NCBI GenBank assembly: GCA_049999765.1
Contig: JBNGIQ010009145.1
Coordinates: forward strand, 25,697-89,696
Source of the DNA: Phaeoceros laevis
Taxonomy: Eukaryota > Anthocerotophyta > Anthocerotopsida > Notothyladales
Length of the DNA stretch: 64,000 bases
Direction of reading: 5' to 3'
Shown here in pieces: positions 33,801 through 45,200 of this stretch. Under the pieces are notes generated by a model. That model was not told where the DNA came from. It worked only from the letters and a program-made list of their open reading frames with translations, and searched no databases. The first letter of the stretch is position 1. Each line of letters starts with the position of its first letter. The position numbers and the translations under genes are program-made.

Positions 33801-34143
33801 AGTTGTTACAGAGGCTGGAAAAAAGCACCGTAAAGAAGTTTCCCTACCACAGGTATCAAAAGATCCGCCAACTGATACCAATTTAGAAATACGAAAAGAG
33901 GGAGTTATTCACCCTCCTCCAAAAGTGAATGCGGTTAAGAGAAGTAGGAGTCCAGGAATGAACATGAACACATACCAAGCAGAGGTGGTTCCAAATAATC
34001 AGCAGATAGTTCTGTACGAGTCTCTTAGTAGCCGAAGAGCCATGTTCAGACCTGTGGGCAATCTTGAGGAACAAGTCACCCCCCAACAGCATCTGAAAAA
34101 AGCACGTAACCGAAGTCAGAAAGGGAGAGAACCCGCTGAATAG
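30896..34143 (+). pseudogene. L1 ORF1 (DUF4283-like, CCHC zinc knuckle), frame-broken
   Basis: ORF1p binds the element RNA. The frame runs from ATG 30896 and shifts near 31750 and 32050. A DUF4283-like region (VYVHQKKDKTYVIKLEDMEQ, LAKRMVETIGQVVECPDLP) lies at 31780-32040. A CCHC knuckle CRVCGHKDHLQSVC is at 32190-32231. A conserved region follows (LIQSAAMKLVAHRHDASITY, then a stop near 32701, then VGKSVVQSWIQQ and EWRVVTRHKA). It matches the ORF1 fragment at 47.4-48.8 kb. The last 195 codons (33559-34143) are acidic and low-complexity and end in TAG directly before the next ATG. Confidence 0.8.
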
Positions 34144-34917
34144 ATGGAAGATCAAGAGATGCTAGAAATCATAGTTGCAGCTACTCCTACGGATTCTATG
34201 GAAGAGGACCAAGAATTCCAAGATTGTATATCTGGGGATACTTTGGCACAGTACTCCACCTACCAATCTAGATTTGCAGGAGAAGGGGAGCTCACCCCAT
34301 CAAGCACCAATGCTGTAGGAGTCATACAGCTGTTTATCTTCTTTACGAAGGCAGAGAAGCAGTACCTTCCTCTAGAAGAGAATGAAAAAGTGAGTAGGCT
34401 AGTCCAAGAAACGTTCAGGCATGGAGAAGACCCTTTTTCAAGGGTTATACAATACCTCATTGCTGGAGCTGTCCTCAATGGACAGATTGAGGCAGAGTTG
34501 TTGGAGTGCAGGCCACCTACGAAGTTGGGCCAGATGTACTGGATGTTGTTGGTGTTAACACCCATCCAAGCCCAACGCAACAACATTTGGAAAGGCTGGC
34601 GATGGGCTGAGACAGATGCAGCTATTCAGGCACTACAAAATACATCGGAAGAATTTAACGAAACACAGCTTCATCAGGAAGGAGGGCTATCTGCTGCTGA
34701 GCTGGCAATAGGCCTTACCTGGCTGGCAGGTAAACCGCCTGAAGAGGCCTTGCAGATGGCGCAGAAGATCGAATTGAGACAGAAACTCAAAGTCCAGCTC
34801 ACACAGAGACAGCAGCAGGACCCATCGAATATGCCAAGGAACATCCAGAGCTACTTCATGGATTTACTCAGGCATCAAGATTCCTTACCCGCCAGTCAAA
34901 ATAATGCAGGCCACTAA
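34144..34917 (+). CDS. L1 third ORF (ORFx), intact, unknown function
   Basis: 257 residues without interruption. Its ATG follows the ORF1 amber codon immediately and in the same frame. Its stop overlaps the ORF2 ATG (34904) by 14 nt, an arrangement that would suit readthrough and termination-reinitiation. Acidic N-terminus (MEDQEMLEI, MEEDQEFQD); central block IQLFIFFTKAEKQYLPLEEN then KVSRLVQETFRHGEDPF; a WKGWRWAETDAAIQALQNTS helix-like segment; basic Gln-rich end (KLKVQLTQRQQQDPSN). Standard plant L1 has only two ORFs. Copies at 30093-30875 and about 46810-47460 support it as a conserved part of this lineage. It could equally be the C-terminal domain of ORF1 cut off by one nonsense codon. 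Confidence 0.65.
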   Translation: MEDQEMLEIIVAATPTDSMEEDQEFQDCISGDTLAQYSTYQSRFAGEGELTPSSTNAVGVIQLFIFFTKAEKQYLPLEENEKVSRLVQETFRHGEDPFSRVIQYLIAGAVLNGQIEAELLECRPPTKLGQMYWMLLVLTPIQAQRNNIWKGWRWAETDAAIQALQNTSEEFNETQLHQEGGLSAAELAIGLTWLAGKPPEEALQMAQKIELRQKLKVQLTQRQQQDPSNMPRNIQSYFMDLLRHQDSLPASQNNAGH

Positions 34918-37900
34918 CAGATTTGTTTCAGATCGATCACAACAGACTCAGATTATTTCCTGGAACGTCCGTGGTCTGGGTCGGGACAACAATTGGAGGA
35001 TTATCCACTCTTTTTTCAAACATCGCTGTAGTTGGGATGTTGTATGTCTCCAGGAGACAAAACAGGATGAGACGAAGCTTGCAAGGAAGAGAGTACCATT
35101 AATGGAAGGAGAGATTAAATGGCTCCCTTCTTTAGGCACTAGAGGTGGCCTAGCTATTGTGATTCATCCCTCCTTAGCTTCTCAGATATTAGACTACGGT
35201 GAGGATGAAGAGGGCTGGGCACAAACTGCTCATGGAATTGAAGGTCCTATTCAGAAATGGTTCCAGTGGGCAGTTTTACAAACTCCAATGGCGTCGTTAG
35301 GCATTTGTAACATCTACGCTCCGCAATCAGAAGAAGGGAAAGTAGCCTTATGGGACAGGTTGCAGGACTCCCTGGACCCGAGCATCAAATGGATGCTATG
35401 CGGTGACTTTAATTTCATCGAGAGGTCAGAAGACAGGATGGGCGATCCAGGTACCACACAAACTCAGGGTTCTATGGAATGGCAGGCACTTTGTGACACG
35501 CTGCTACAGGTAGAAGACCCGTGGGTTACTCTCCCTGCTCTCAGATCTCCAATATCTCTAAAATTTAGTCGGACAAATACATTAGAAGGGCCTCACAGAA
35601 TGAGTAGGAGGTTAGATCGTTTCTATATCCCTTCAGATTGGAAAGACCGAGTCAAACTCTATGCTATCATTCCTGGCACGGTTTTCTCTGACCACTCTCC
35701 AATACTGCTCAACCTAATAACTACTGCAGATGGTGCTATGTATTCAGAAGATTTTAGAAGGTTCTATAGAATGAATATGGAACTTCTAGAATGGGGGGTT
35801 ACCAGACAAGCGATTGAAGGGATCTGGAAACAAAGCTCTGAAATCCCTGTTTGTAATGGCTTTCAAACATTGTTAAAACTGAACCGCAAAACAGCACTGA
35901 TCTGTCGGAAGGCTGGTCAAGACAAGCGTCAAATAGAGAAGGAAGAGGAAGACCAGCTGAGGGCAGAGTATACCAGGCTGCAGGTTGCATCAGAAGAGAC
36001 AGATGAATTTGATGAAGAAGCACACCTCAGAAAAGTTCTCTTCAAAATGGAGATGATGGAATCCAGTCAAGCCACAGGATGGGTTAAACGGGCGAAACTC
36101 AAGTGGGCTCAGGAGGGAGACTTGCCTCGAAAATTTTTCTTTTCTGCAGTGAAGAAGAAGCGCCATTCCTCACTCATTCCAATCTTCCCACAAGTGCAAC
36201 CACAGGAGGGTCAATCTTTGCATGATAGCCTTAAGCAACATGTAGCAGCATACTATGAAGAGATCTTTAAGGCAGAAGAGAGGCCCCCCAATGGGAACAA
36301 GTCTGGCAAGATACTTACTCCCAATTTCCGTCAAAAGTTACAGGTACTCAGAGGGCTGTGCTTGAAGCTGAATTCAGTGAGGATGAAGTTCGACGAGCCC
36401 TGTAAGACATGCCTAAAGGGAAGAGTCCAGGCAAGGATGGCATTCCACCAGAATTTTACCTGTGGGGCTGGGACTTCGTTAAAGACATTCTTCTGAGAAG
36501 CATTAAAGAAGTATGGCAGCTGGGCACCATGGGTGCCGAAGGCGAATGCACACATCTCTGTAAAGAATTGGAGACCAATCTTGTTATCGACAACCTTCTA
36601 CAAGGTACTAGCAAAAGTTCTATCCAACAGAATTGCAGCTTACATGGATTCTTGGGTGAACTCGGAGCAGAGAGGCTTTATCAAAGGCCAATGTATCCTC
36701 GATAATCTTTTGCTGGTGAGAGAAACGAAATGGTGGCTAAACAGCCATCAGACTCCAGGGCTCTTTCTCTCACTCGATTTCAGCAAGGCATATGACAGGG
36801 TTTCTTGGCCTTTCCTATGGAGATGTCTTAAGCAGTACGGATTTGGTCCCAACTACATTCACTGGGTCTGCATCCTGTCAGAGGATGCTGGTGCACGGGT
36901 GGTGGTTAACGGAGACATGACAGATAGATTCTCTATCGGAAGATCGATCAGACAGGGATGCCCACTTGCTCCTGCACTCTTTGTACTCCTCACTGATTTC
37001 CTCATTTGGAGTGTGAAGCGAAACACTAGTATCAAAGGCTTACTTGATCCTCTGGGAGAGGAACTTCGCATATCAAGCTTCGCCGATGACACCCTGATGA
37101 TGTCTCAAATAGATGAAGAGTCTCTTGAAGCGCTGTTGAAGGAAATTGACATCTTCAGGTTGCTTTCCGGCTTGATTGTCAACTGGGACAAAACAATTAT
37201 GTTAGTCCTCAATTTCATTGGACATTGCCGGAATGTGTGCACCACATCAAACAACTTGGCCTTGAGGAACTTCACAAACACCTTGGAGTTCCCTTTATGA
37301 TCGACGACGAAAATGATGCTATTGGCATGGAGATTCTCAATCGATTCACAACAAAGGCTATGAACCCGCAACTGATGAAGTTGAGCATTGTTGGCAGGAT
37401 ACTCGCTATCAACTCCATATTGGAGAATACTCTATGGTATTTCTTATTCGTATGGTCCCCCTCATCTGCTGATGCTGCACAGTTGAAATCGTGTATCCTA
37501 AACTTCTTGTGGAACTCGCCACTTGATGGGCCGACACCCAAGAGTAACGTGCTGTGGGAGCACTTGGTTTTACCTGTATCAGAAGGGGGGGCTGGGTTAG
37601 TTGACCCTTTTGCTAAGGCTCATGCCCTGCATGGACAATGGATACTCAAAGCGCTCTCTCCAAATCAGTATCCATGGAAAAGCTTTATCATGGCAAAACT
37701 GCAACATGTTTCTGCAGCCAAAGAGGGAGTGCATTCATTATCCCACCTGTTTGCCAGCAAACCTTCGTTGCCACCTGCTGAATTGTCATCACTCTTTCTG
37801 GCAATCTGGAAAAGCTGGAAAAAAATAAAAAATCTTCTGGTTTGGCGTACCCCATCCAACAGAGATGAGGCAGCAAGTTTGAAGATTCATGTCAGCCCGC

Positions 37901-38454
37901 ACATTTGGACTGACGACTTCAAGGTGAAGGCCAGAAGGGCTAGTTCCATAAAAAAAGCTGCAGGAGGAGGGCTTGCTAATTTAGGGGACCTCTGGAACTG
38001 GGAGGCTGAAAGATGGCATACGCCACAAGAGATAGGTTCAGCTTACCCAAGTATCAGGAGAAGCGCAAAAGCTGTATTAGCTCTTGTAACTGCAGGCCTA
38101 AAGCAATCAATTCAGGAAGCGTGCACACAGCCTGCAGAGGTGAATAGAAAGTGCTGGTACACCAAGTGGGAATATCCGGATGACGCTGATGCTGTTGTAC
38201 TGCCTAGAGAGCCATACCTTGCAATGCAAGTCAGTGAAGTAGGGGTTACAACCAGACAGTACAGAAAAAGAGAAGAAGACAACGTAATTAGTGACCTTGG
38301 CATCATCTCTTTAGAGCAACAGGATGACCTCATCCCCATTCTGGTCCTGCAGCAGGTCAATGCAACAAAATGGATCACGCCGGATGAAGTTGTTGGACAG
38401 GTGGATCATTACACATCAGATAAAGCCACCACCTGTGGAGGAGCACTACAGTGA
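34904..38454 (+). pseudogene. L1 ORF2 (APE endonuclease and reverse transcriptase), frame-shifted
   Basis: The protein nicks target DNA and reverse-transcribes the element. Endonuclease residues are visible: SWNVRGLG, CLQETKQ, NIYAPQ, CGDFNFIE and SDHSPILL (34955-35710). RT has MPKGKSPGKDGIPPEFY (36409), WRPILLSTTFYKV, motif A LSLDFSKAYDRVSW (36768-36810), IRQGCPLAP, and motif C SSFADDTLM (37076-37100). The C-terminal region (37225-38454) has the typical LSIVGRILAINSIL and LWNSPL..VLWEHLVLP blocks. Frame shifts lie near 36345, 36530 and 37220. All catalytic residues I looked for are kept, so decay is recent. Confidence 0.87.
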
Positions 38455-39750
38455 TGCACCAGCTGGCAGGGTCATGTTTCCTGCTTGAGGTTGGAACGGT
38501 TTTGATGACAGGTGCGCAGAATTAAAGCCTGATTGCCTCAGACGATCTGCAATGCTGAGCCCTCATTATGAGGCCAGATCATGCTGATGTATGGTATACC
38601 AAGTGCAGGAGTCCACTGGGATAGGTCGGCTGGGCAGGGGTTGTTACTGTCGCAGGGTGTTGGAGAGTTATCCGTTGTAGATACGTGTATGAGCGCCTGA
38701 GAACTATAGTTGGTGAACAGAAGAATTCCATGTTGTAATTGTTCCAAGCAGCTGTAATTGGTCTGCGCTGGCATTTTCGTCTTGTAGACAGACACCAGCA
38801 AAACGTTGTGCAGTAAGGAGATGTAGAGAGTAGGTGCTCTCCATGGCAGTAAGCTGACCTCTTGATCTTAGGGTAGCAACATTCTTGCCAAATCATGGCA
38901 GTAGTCGATTGTCTTGAAGACAAATATGCTTTCTATACAGCTGAAGTGTGAAGAAAACACTGCTTTTTCTTCACGTTTTATGACCTACTCCATCCCCTTG
39001 GGCTATGTATTGCAAATCTTCTGGAGATTTTCTGGCCTAAGGATGTGTAAGAAGCGTGTGATCACTCTTGTAGATGCCTGATCAATGTTGAAGGGTAACA
39101 AAAGATCTGTGTTGGGTAGGACAGTGTGGAGAGGTTGATACAACCTTCTTAAATGGTATGATAGTGGGAAGATGCTGATATAACTTTCTGTTTGCACTGG
39201 CGTGCAGGTGTGAGGTGAAATTCTAGTAGCTTGCTCGTAACGTATGCTGGCAAACTGGCTGTGCAATCCTGACATCAACGTGAGAGTATGTTGGAAGTGA
39301 TATATCGCAAGTCTATTTTCTGTCTGTCAGTATTGCAAGTCGTTGTTATCCACAACCTGAAGGACAGGTATGAAGATTGCTGGAGCTTATATAAAGCTCA
39401 TAGGGTTTTTTGAAAATCTCGTGTGCAAGAGTGATTATGTGGGGTGCCATGATCGTAGGAAACACTCAGCACGGACTGGGAGAAGAAAGTTGTTGAGATT
39501 GAAGCTGCGGCTCTTTTGACATGCGTGATCCTCTGTCCAGGATCCAGAGGTACTATGTAATCAGGTGGTTACGTTGTGCGTACAATGCGTCGAAGAACGA
39601 TGTGGACTGCTTTTACTGTAGACTGACTGTGAAGTTGCATGTGGAATGCTTGGGGTGCCTCTAAACGTTTCTGATCTGATTTTTTGGGGTGGACTGAACT
39701 ATTGTGGAAAGTAGGTGGTGATGGAACTCGTGTCAAGAAAACATACAAGA
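38455..39750. other. Non-coding stretch between two LINEs
   Basis: It probably contains the 3' UTRs of the plus-strand L1 and of the minus-strand LINE meeting tail to tail. Both strands have only short frames without domains. I could not place the two 3' ends because no poly-A or poly-T tract is evident. Confidence 0.45.
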
Positions 39751-39916
39751 TGAGTAACTTTATTTATTGAGTTACATCAGACTGACTTCGAAGCTGCATG
39801 TGAAATGCCTCAAGTGCCACTGGGCATTGGCTGTAAGATATATCACATGTGTCATCCTCCTCCCTAGAAGAATCTGGATTGGATTCACCGGCCCCGTCTG
39901 TGTCTATGTCCAGATC

Positions 39917-42900
39917 TTAGTGTGAATCAGTATTTGGAGAGGACTGTAGCGGACTTGTGTGTTGGATATGATCCAACAAGTCATACACAAATCCTCCGAG
40001 TTGGCTGGACTCTTGTTGATAGACTGCTGCCAGAGTAGTGACTGAGTTGCAGATCTGATCATGGCGGCAACGGACAACTTCAGTCAAAGGACATTCTAAG
40101 ACCATATGCGTTTCTATGTCTCCAATCTGCTCGTGACATAAATGACATGGTGGGTGTAAAATGCCGTCTTGCTGCATCCACATGTGCATCCTGGACCAGG
40201 GTGTGGCTTGTAATCTGAGATGTATATTTGCTTTGACATGTGAGAATGGGATCAAATGTTGCAGATATGGCTGAAGGCAAAGGCGTGGAACTCCAACATT
40301 AGTGAGATATGCTTTTTGCCGACTACTCTTGTGTGCTTCATCCCATATTTTTTTTAGGCATGCCTGTCTTATAAGCTGCGGTGTCAGCTGGTCTAAGGTG
40401 TATGCTTGCAACCCCCATTTTGCCAACCATGTATGCCAGTCTTTCATCCATCCTATTTTACTATGCTCCTCCATGCTTGTAAATACGGCCAGTGCTATGT
40501 TTGGTAGCCTAGTAGAAGGGAGAATAGCTAATTGTTGGAGGAACTGTGCAGTTGTAATAAGGCTTCCACCTCTACCGGACATATACCAAGCTCAGCTTGC
40601 AGAGTTGCTGTGCATGCATCCTGAGGCAAGCTAAAATGCCTCTTGAAGAAACGCCGTTGGACTCCTTCCAGTTGCTGCCAACTATCTTTTGAACAACCGA
40701 CTGCCCAGATGGGTGCTACGTATAATAACTTCGGTAAGATACATTGTCTGAAGAAAGTGACCATAGGTATTGTATGTAAGAAGTGCCTGCTTAGAGCTTT
40801 TGAGCTGATGAAAAACGAAGCTGAAGTTGCCGCATCTATCCTAGAATGTCTTGCTTCATGAATCCGTTTTGTAGCAAACAGCATCATGCCTAGGTACTTG
40901 TACAGGGCGGAGATTGAAATTGCCTCAGATGCCCAGTAACATATTGGTGGTGGATGAGTGTTCCTGTCATTAAAGACGAGGATAGCCGTTTTGCTGAGGT
41001 TTACTTTTAGATAGTACTCCTCACAAAACTCATGCAATATGTTGAGCTGTTTTTGGAGGCCAGCTGGTGACAGCGATAGGAGAACGATGTCATCTGCAAA
41101 CAACAGCATTGCGATTACAAGCCCTAGTAACTCTGGTGCATCAAGATCTCCTTCCTGGCTGAGCCTGTTTTGCAATTCTTGCAGGTAGAAGGCAAATGAA
41201 GTAGGTGACTGTGGGCAGCCCTGGCGCAAACCCATATTGCTCTGGAATGGAGCAGAGCGGCCTCGCTCCGTTCTGACTTGGATAAAGCCATGCTGGTACA
41301 TAAGTTGCATTGCTCGGATGAGGTTGAAGGGAATGCCTATTCTGTCCATTGCCCTCCAGAGCTGGGCCCTGGGGATGGAATCGAATGCCTTCCTTAGGTC
41401 CACAAAACATGCATAGAGCTTCTGTCGTCGAGTCTTAGTCTGTTCAATGATCGCCCGTAGCGTGTAAAGGTGATGAAGGCAGCTGTAAGTCTTCCTAAAA
41501 CCCTGCTTGAAACTCTTGGTTCCGATGAAGCATGTATGGACTGACTAATGTGTGGATAACTGAGGCATATAGCTTGTAGAACATTGAATTCAACATGATA
41601 CATCTGAAATTGTCGGGGTCGTTTAAGTGTCCCGCTTTATGCAGCGGATACAAATCTGCTTCTCCCCAGGTGTGTGGAAAGTTGCCTGACGCCACAACCT
41701 CATTGCAGATTTGAGCTATGATAACTGGAAACTTACTACCAGCGAGCAACTTGAAGTATTCGGCCCTTAACCCGTATCTATCTGCTGCTTTTCCTGATTT
41801 CATAATGGATATGGCATGAGCTACATTTTGCTGCGTGAATACTGATGTATCTGGCAATTGTGGATAGAGCTCAACTGGTGCTGTGTGTAGCTGCAGTGGA
41901 GATTGGAATAAGGCCCTTCCATACTGCTCACAAGTCTGCAATGTGATTTGGGATGGTGGCACATTCCTGTTCTTGATCAGACCGAAGAAGGCTTTTGGAT
42001 TCCAGCGGATATCTGCGATTGCTCTAGTTTGTACTGCACTTTCATAAGCCCTGAGCTTTTGCCTTTTAAGTGTTGAGTACAGGTTACACAGGCTGCGATA
42101 TTCGTCCCTGCACATGACCTCACCCGTAGCGTCCCTGCTGAGCATAGCCTGTATTTCGGTTTGCAGCTGCTGACATTCACTATCATGCCACAATTTCCCA
42201 TTGGCACCTTTGCTGGGTTTGGTAAGATTGATTTTCGTGCCGTGTTTTTTGATTCCCGCCATAAAGATGTGGTGCAGTGTCGAAACCTTTTCTAACAGAG
42301 TCTTCCTTCCATTATATTGTGTAAAGCATTGTAACGTGGAAGTCATATATCGCTTGAAAGCCTCCTGATCCTGTTTCCTGACAATGTGGGATATGGTATT
42401 GGCAGGTTGGTGAGGGAGTGCTGGAAAGATGGTCCTAGGTAACTGAAACTGCACCCAAATTGGCATGTGATCTGATCCTGGCCTCTGCGGCAATATGCGA
42501 AAGTCCTTGATGGACTGTAACGATAGCATTGGGGCCAGGAGAAGGTCTATGGAACTTTGCCTCAAGGAAACCTTAGGTTTAGTCCTTCTTTTCCTTTTCC
42601 TGCTGGCCCGGGACCTACATGTGATACCTCCTGAATCGGGGAATTTGCGAATTCCGTTAACTATCAGCATGCTCCTTCTTCTCAACATGTCGAGAAGCAT
42701 GTTGGTGCGATGACCTGAATGGTGGCTGTCAGCTGACTCTCTTGGCATGTCTCCTTGCAGGACATAATCTGGGTGGCATGGATCACTAGGAAATGCTTGT
42801 CTGGCTGCAACCCGAATATTTATGTCACCAAGAATAAATACTGAATGGTGGAGGCCTTCTGCCTCCAGGTCAATGATGTCCTGCTCTAGATCTAGAAGCA

Positions 42901-43291
42901 CGTCATTAGCACTAACTGTCTTGTGTTTGAAAGTAGTACTTGTGGCAGGCGGGACGTAAGAACATGCTAGCATCAGAGTTTGAGTGTTGTCCGGAGATGT
43001 GATCTTTAACCACAAAAAGTGTGCATCTCTATTTTGACGCCAAACTTGCACATATGAGGCTATGTGTGGCTTACAGAGTACAACAATACCGCCTGATGCC
43101 GTAGCTCTTGAAGGCATATTGTTGGGTGCAACAAAGGCAAGCATATGTAGCCACACACAGTCCCCAAACTGCTCGATTTGGTTAGCCATGGTCTCCTTCA
43201 TTTCGGACAAAACAAGAATGTCAAGATGTGGAAATTGCGATAAAAGCGGAATGACCTTTTCCTCTTTATAAGCATTCATGTTCCAATACAT
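39917..43291 (-). pseudogene. LINE ORF2 (endonuclease, RT, C-terminal Zn knuckle), two frame breaks
   Basis: The endonuclease starts at ATG 43291 with YWNMNAYKEEK. It shows LVLSEMKET (Glu), FILGDINIRV and RPGSDHMPIW. Three internal stretches are long and open: 43291-41495, 41403-40528 and 40582-39917. RT shows MKSGKAADRYGLRAEYFKLL, motif A VDLRKAFDSIPR (near 41400), MGLRQGCPQSP, and motif C LLFADDIVLL (near 41090). The C-terminus has a CHLCHEQIGDIETHMVLEC cysteine/histidine knuckle (about 40160-40100). Frame breaks lie near 41490 and 40560. Comparison with the 16-kb copy shows the same domain order. Confidence 0.88.
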
Positions 43292-43351
43292 GACAGATAC
43301 TAGTGCAGGTGGATGAGTGTCCTGCAGCTGTTCTACCGTCCCTTCTAGTTG

Positions 43352-44798
43352 CTATGCCGAGTGTCTGTCAGCCAAAGATGGCGGTCTGCCGATCCCTACA
43401 AGCCCTGGATTGATATTCATGAGACGTAAGAATTCTGGCGGGGCATAGTCGGGGATGATCCTAATGGTACTTGACCGTTCCCAAATTGGCACATCCTGAT
43501 CTATAAGATAGTCTCGATCTGGCGTGCTTGCTGCAAATACAATCCAGGCTCTCGATGGCAACGGTCCAGTACGGCTTAGCTCTTTAGCCGTATGTGCTGC
43601 CTTCCTGAGTTCTACGTACTGATGCGGGTAGAAGGAGCATTCGTCTTTGAGCCATTTAGCCATCCTGACTTTGGCTGCTGCAGGATCTTCATTGAATCGG
43701 TCCGGTAGGCCGCGAATCCTAACATTGGATAAATGTCTCTGAGCTGCATCATATTGCGTCATGTCTATGTCCCGATGGTCAGGTTGATTTCTAGTCCTAC
43801 GCCTAAGCTCCATGACAGAAGGATAGGGGTCATCAGCTTCGACAGGGGTAGATCGAATCTGAGGCCTGGGACGTAGCGGGCTATCAATCATAGCGTGCTC
43901 TGTAAATTGAGCCCTATCATCACTGTTGCGCATATGCAGCAAGGCTGTCTGATGCGACTGCGGGGAGGAGCGAGCTACTTCCTGCTGCATGCGGTGTAGA
44001 TCGGAGTCAACCTGACTAGTGGCAACATTTGTACGCTTGCCGTTGCCCGGAGAGTGATGCGCCGCAAGATGAACTGGTCGTTTGTGATTGTTTGAGGGCT
44101 GGAGGACTGCCGTTGGCCAAAGAGGCTGTGAAATACCGAGGCGTCGTTGGAGTTGACGACGTTGGCAGTGGAACAGCATCCATCTTGCTGGAGGTATTGA
44201 GGAGAGTCGTCCGCAACAGGGAGCAGCAATTTGAGATTTAGCAAATAGGAGTGGTGAGAACAGTGGTGCGTGCCAAGGGAGTACGGATTGTGCAACATTG
44301 CTTTCGAACCTGCATGATTGTCTTCGATAAGCGCCTGTTTGCGTTGTCGAGCTGGTCAATGCGTGCATTTGCTGTCGCAAGTTGTGAGGTGGCCTGTTGG
44401 ATTTCCTAATGAAGGTCGTGGACAGCGTTTTCTGCCTGCTGGAGTTGAGCGTGCATCTCATCCGTTCTGGAGATTATGAGCCTGACTTGTGCGGTGATGG
44501 ACTGGCCCTCTGATGGCAAGAGAACTGATGTGACAAGTTTCTTCCACTGATCAAGAACTGCAAGGTGAGATTGTATCTGCAACATTTGAGCCGAAGGCTC
44601 TGTGTGATCAGACTGGGAACAGGCTACCAATTGTGTGCATTGGACCTGGACTTGGACCTCCTGCTCAGCAGCGTCAGGTGGTGGTGAAGGATTCATGATT
44701 TCCTGGGAGAGTGGAAGTGGACTCTCCTGGGCTAGGAGCAGATTGGTGAAGGGCTGAGAGCCGGGAGAGTTGATAGTGGCACTAACTGGGAGACTCAT
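43352..44798 (-). pseudogene. LINE ORF1 (coiled coil plus RRM-like domain), one nonsense codon
   Basis: The N-terminal part (44798-44406) is Ser/Pro/Gln-rich and then helical (LIISRTDEMHAQLQQAENAV). It stops at a TAG near 44406, but the same frame continues as EIQQATSQLATANARIDQLD, so the stop sits inside a coiled coil. After a frame change (about 44300-43990) the C-terminal half contains LSNVRIRGLPDRFNEDPAAA and KVRMAKWLKDEC, resembling the RRM region of coiled-coil type L1 ORF1 proteins, then ends at 43352. It would bind element RNA. This ORF1 type is unrelated to the DUF4283 type in the neighbouring L1. Confidence 0.7.
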
Positions 44799-44937
44799 AC
44801 CGAATTGAAGTGACTGACGATTGTGATGGAGGGTTTTGTAGGCACAGGTTGAATTATTGGCATGGACTTTTTGGTGATGAGTGACTATGTTGGGATGAGA
44901 ATCTGCGATTTGCAGAGCGGTGAATCGTAATCTGCAG

Positions 44938-45200
44938 TGGAGCTTATTTTAGGTGGGGTCTGTATCATGACTTTTTTGCGTGAGACGGGCTGGCATAGCT
45001 TTTGTCAGGTACATGGTAAGGTAGCCTCTATGTTTAGCACGGTGTTTCTGGCTGCGCATAGTGTATGGTGGAGCTTATTTTAGGTGGGATCTTTAGCAGG
45101 GCTATCGAGCTTTTTGGGCTGGCATGTTTTTGTCGGACTTAGGATATAGGGAGCTGCTATGTTTGGTACACCAATGTCGACGGCTTATTGGTTGTGTCAG
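44938..45200 (-). repeat. Two diverged 131-bp tandem units upstream of LINE ORF1
   Basis: TGGAGCTTATTTTAGGTGGG starts at 44938 and again at 45069. Both are followed by GGGCTGGCAT and TTTTGTC..CTATGTTT words in the same order. The position suggests 5' UTR promoter monomers like those of some animal L1s, but this is inference. Confidence 0.6.

Larger units (their letters stand above)
30880..38460 (+). mobile_element. Near-complete L1 (family B), copy 2
   Basis: A plus-strand L1 with ORF1 (30896-34143), a third ORF (34144-34917) and ORF2 (34904-38454). A G-run at 30880-30887 marks the probable 5' end. No clear poly-A tail or target duplication was seen after 38454. ORF1 and ORF2 have frame shifts, but the third ORF is intact. 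Confidence 0.88.
39750..45200 (-). mobile_element. Near-complete APE-type LINE (family A, copy 2)
   Basis: A minus-strand element with ORF1 (44798-43352), ORF2 (43291-39917) and, upstream, two diverged tandem copies of a 131-bp unit at 44938-45200 that may be 5' UTR monomers. It is homologous to the broken copy at 16-18.8 kb. Only a few breaks interrupt it. Ends are approximate. Confidence 0.85.
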
